Below, one piece after another: positions 62,111 to 64,000 of a DNA stretch of 64,000 bases (position 1 is its first letter; each line of letters begins with the position of its first letter). This DNA is from Winogradskyella thalassocola (GTDB taxonomy: Bacteria; Bacteroidota; Bacteroidia; Flavobacteriales; Flavobacteriaceae): NCBI RefSeq assembly GCF_900099995.1, contig NZ_FNCZ01000003.1, forward strand, positions 1 to 64,000, written 5' to 3'. A model generated the notes under the pieces. It searched no databases, was not told where the DNA came from, and saw only the letters and a list, made by a program, of their open reading frames with translations. Made by a program: the position numbers and the translations under genes.

Positions 62111-63067
62111 TTAAGACTCGAAATCATCTATTTTCTTTTCTTTTTTCTTCTTTTTCTTAAAATTACCGTCATTGCCGTTGCCGTTGTCAATTTCTTTATC
62201 TTTATGAAAATCTAAACGATACGACGCTCCGAAAGCAATATTGAAGACCGTAGGTGTGTCTTTGGTGTTGAAAGCAATATTGGCATCTAATTGAAAATCT
62301 TTAGTCCAAAGGTAAGCGCCTCCAACTCTAAAAATATTATCTGCATAAAAATCACTTTTAATACCTTGTGTTTCTCCAAATACAACCCATTGTGGAGTAA
62401 AAGAATGCGTTAAAGTAAAAATATATTGAAAATCGGAATAATCTGATCCAATTCTATCCTTTATTAAATTCATTACAAAAACCCATCCACCATTAAAATT
62501 GTTTTGCGTAGCGACCATTATTTTGGGGCTAACTCCTTCAACACCTGGCGCAGTATATGGATTGTTTTTTGAATCAAAATTTGCACCTGCATAAACTGAA
62601 ACAGCAGGTATTAAAGATTTCCAGCTAAATTTTCGATTAGCATGAAAGCTATATAAATTTGGTTTTGCCTCTTCAGCATTTTTATAAGGATCGTAAACCA
62701 AATATTTAGCACCTAGAGTAAAGTTTTTAAAATTAGAGCGTTTGTCCTCAACAGGAATTAGAGCACTATTATATGTAATATTATCATTTTGGTAAACTCC
62801 ATCGAGCGATAGCTCTAGTTGTTCAAATAGCACACCATATCTCAAAGCAAAATCGAGTCCAAAACCTGAGACATCGTAATCAGCAAGGGCGTGCTCTTCT
62901 TTAACTGTAAATGCTCCTGCTTCAAATTGTACAATTCCTGTTCCGACAGAAAAGGCACTTTTAGATACACCAGGGCGATTAGAATTAATCACTTCGGTAT
63001 ATTGAGCGTAGGTAGAATTAAAACTGATAGTAAGAATTAATATAAGTATAGATTTGAGTATTCGCAT
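62111..63067 (-). CDS. Outer membrane barrel protein (Phenol_MetA_deg/transporter-like)
   Basis: 318 residues: signal peptide (1-21, ending TYAQ), then amphipathic strands in the pattern of the PF13557-type OM barrel (SNRPGVSKSAFSVGTGIVQFEAGAF, YRLDFHKD), and a lysine-rich C-terminal tail (KKKKKKEKK). These proteins are annotated as transporters because of a phenol-degradation member, but in Bacteroidota they are OM channels or structural barrels. It shares a strand with the GNAT-like gene (20 bp), suggesting a lipid-linked OM role. Confidence 0.82.
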   Translation of the reverse strand: MRILKSILILILTISFNSTYAQYTEVINSNRPGVSKSAFSVGTGIVQFEAGAFTVKEEHALADYDVSGFGLDFALRYGVLFEQLELSLDGVYQNDNITYNSALIPVEDKRSNFKNFTLGAKYLVYDPYKNAEEAKPNLYSFHANRKFSWKSLIPAVSVYAGANFDSKNNPYTAPGVEGVSPKIMVATQNNFNGGWVFVMNLIKDRIGSDYSDFQYIFTLTHSFTPQWVVFGETQGIKSDFYADNIFRVGGAYLWTKDFQLDANIAFNTKDTPTVFNIAFGASYRLDFHKDKEIDNGNGNDGNFKKKKKKEKKIDDFES

Positions 63068-63191
63068 TATTTATGGATTTAAAACCATTCGGTCTATTGC
63101 AGATTGAAGTCAAATATAGATATTTTATACTTTTTTTAAGGAATTTAATCGGATTATAAATGAGTATAATCGTATTTTTGATGATTATATT

Positions 63192-63473
63192 ATGTTTATC
63201 ATGGGATTACTGAGAACTATTTTAATTATTTTACTAGTTTACTTTGGCTTTAAGATTTTAGCACGTCTTTTTGCGCCGTTATTGTTGAAGTTTGTTGCCA
63301 AAAAAGCTGAAGAAAAATTTGGAGGCCAATTTGGTGGTTTTCAAAACCCTAACCAGCAAAGACAACAACAAAAGCAGAATGAAGGAGAAACAGTAATCGA
63401 TAAAATGCCTAATGATAATAAATCTTCAAATCAAAAAGTAGGAGAATATATCGATTACGAAGAAATTGATTAA
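63192..63473 (+). CDS. DUF4834 family membrane protein
   Basis: 93 residues with one N-terminal TM segment (MFIMGLLRTILIILLVYFGF) and a glutamine/asparagine-rich tail ending GEYIDYEEID, the DUF4834 hallmark. Start could be the ATG at 63192 or the one at 63201 (MGLLRT); the family usually begins at the latter. Function unknown. Followed by a palindromic terminator-like sequence and a YfhO gene. Confidence 0.88.
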   Translation: MFIMGLLRTILIILLVYFGFKILARLFAPLLLKFVAKKAEEKFGGQFGGFQNPNQQRQQQKQNEGETVIDKMPNDNKSSNQKVGEYIDYEEID

Positions 63474-63483
63474 TCAATTTTTT
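63463..63483 (+). terminator. Weak terminator-like palindrome after DUF4834
   Basis: AAATTGATTAATCAATTT is a perfect 18-bp palindrome containing the TAA stop, followed by T3; the stem is AT-only, so termination is doubtful. Confidence 0.35.
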
Positions 63484-63558
63484 GTACATGGAGGAAACTC
63501 TAATGATGTTTCAAAAAAAATAACTACTTTTCAGAATCATTCAACTTAAAGCATTCTC

Positions 63559-64000
63559 ATGTCATTTTCTATAAAACGTTTATTGCCGCATGTCTTAATT
63601 TTAATAGGATTTGTAGCCTTGTCTTTAGCCTACTTTAGTCCTGTATTACAAGGCAAAAAAATTAACCAAAGTGATATTATGCATTACATTGGTATGGCAG
63701 AACAACAAAAAGAGTTTGCCCAAACCACAGGAGAAGAAACGTATTGGACTAACAGTGCCTTTGGTGGTATGCCAACCTATCAGTTAGGTGCAAAATATCC
63801 ACATAATTATATTAAGAAACTCGATTTAACCTTACGGTTTTTACCACGACCAGCAGATTACTTATTCCTATATTTTATAGGATTTTATATTTTATTATTG
63901 TCTTTAAAAGTCGATTTTAAGTTGGCGGCATTGGGAGCATTAGCCTTTGGGTTTTCGACCTATCTCATTATTATACTTGGCGTAGGTCATAATGCGAAAG
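63559..64000 (+). CDS. YfhO family membrane protein (5' part, truncated by the window)
   Basis: 147 codons from ATG at 63559 run open to the window end. The product begins with a TM helix (LPHVLILIGFVALSLAYF) and then shows YfhO hallmarks: GKKINQSDIMHYIGMAEQQ, TNSAFGGMPTYQLG and GVGHNAK at the edge. YfhO proteins are GT-C-like membrane glycosyltransferases or lipoteichoic-acid-type modifiers; in Bacteroidota they are uncharacterised. Start chosen because it precedes the first TM helix and no other ATG is close. Confidence 0.85.
   Translation, partial: MSFSIKRLLPHVLILIGFVALSLAYFSPVLQGKKINQSDIMHYIGMAEQQKEFAQTTGEETYWTNSAFGGMPTYQLGAKYPHNYIKKLDLTLRFLPRPADYLFLYFIGFYILLLSLKVDFKLAALGALAFGFSTYLIIILGVGHNAK

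Noticed and set aside
1-64000. CRISPR arrays, IS elements, prophage, tRNA or rRNA genes
   Set aside because: None seen: no regularly spaced direct repeats with unique spacers, no transposase or integrase motifs, and no tRNA/rRNA-like sequence apart from rnpB.

Overview
The window is a chromosomal segment of a low-GC, AT-rich member of the Bacteroidota, almost certainly a marine Flavobacteriaceae (Winogradskyella/Psychroserpens-like; genus is a guess). Support: promoter boxes of the TAnnTTTG type, few Shine-Dalgarno sequences, a type IX secretion sorting domain, HYR-repeat adhesins, DUF5117-type metalloproteases, an OMP_b-brl_3 TonB-like receptor, DUF3822, DUF4834, DUF779 and DUF6688 proteins, and a MiaE/DnaX/RsmD gene order familiar from flavobacteria. 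No IS element, prophage, CRISPR array, tRNA or rRNA gene was found.

Layout. 1-2956: 5' part of a giant secreted HYR-repeat protein and a small secreted partner (minus). 3283-6730: polyphosphate operon (SixA-like phosphatase, ppk1, Ppx/GppA). 6836-10571: small OM barrel, miaE, lipoprotein, a frameshifted small membrane gene, dnaX. 10675-10978: RNase P RNA (rnpB). 11036-15970: NTF2-like protein, rsmD-DUF3822-membrane protein operon, RecD-like helicase, DUF4126. 16033-19758: kdsB-HAD-CAT-like-kdnB-acyltransferase, an envelope cluster that points to 8-amino-Kdo in LPS. 19871-22741: NTF2-like protein, lipoproteins, membrane acyltransferase.

22912-31266 is a C2/transport block: AGCS symporter, DUF4212 plus SSS permease (acetate-permease-like), a divergent AraC regulator, acetaldehyde dehydrogenase, DUF779 and acetyl-CoA synthetase. 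The AraC/aldehyde dehydrogenase gap holds a 21-bp-phased direct repeat and a palindrome, plausible operators. 31347-46000: beta-PGM-like HAD, two paralogous secreted zinc metalloproteases, TonB-like receptor, arsC-like, prfB with a conserved +1 frameshift site, threonine aldolase, YbaB, oligopeptidase B-like S9 peptidase, cysteine synthase family.

47139-59209 is the accessory part, all on the minus strand: an eroded nitrilase gene in one frame with a GNAT, a DUF6688 membrane protein, a GNAT pseudogene, a compact operon of lipoproteins and tiny proteins, a T9SS-exported BspA-type leucine-rich-repeat protein, another lipoprotein, a two-TM protein, and a TPR histidine kinase/LytTR regulator pair. 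A roughly 30-bp element with fixed internal spacing lies upstream of both the kinase operon and the two-TM gene next to it; this possible LytTR-controlled surface/lipoprotein locus is the best candidate for an undescribed system. 59614-63067 pairs an alpha-oxoamine synthase (sphingoid or sulfonolipid base) with a GNAT-fold protein and an OM barrel, suggesting unusual lipid synthesis. The window ends in a DUF4834 gene and the 5' part of a YfhO-family protein.
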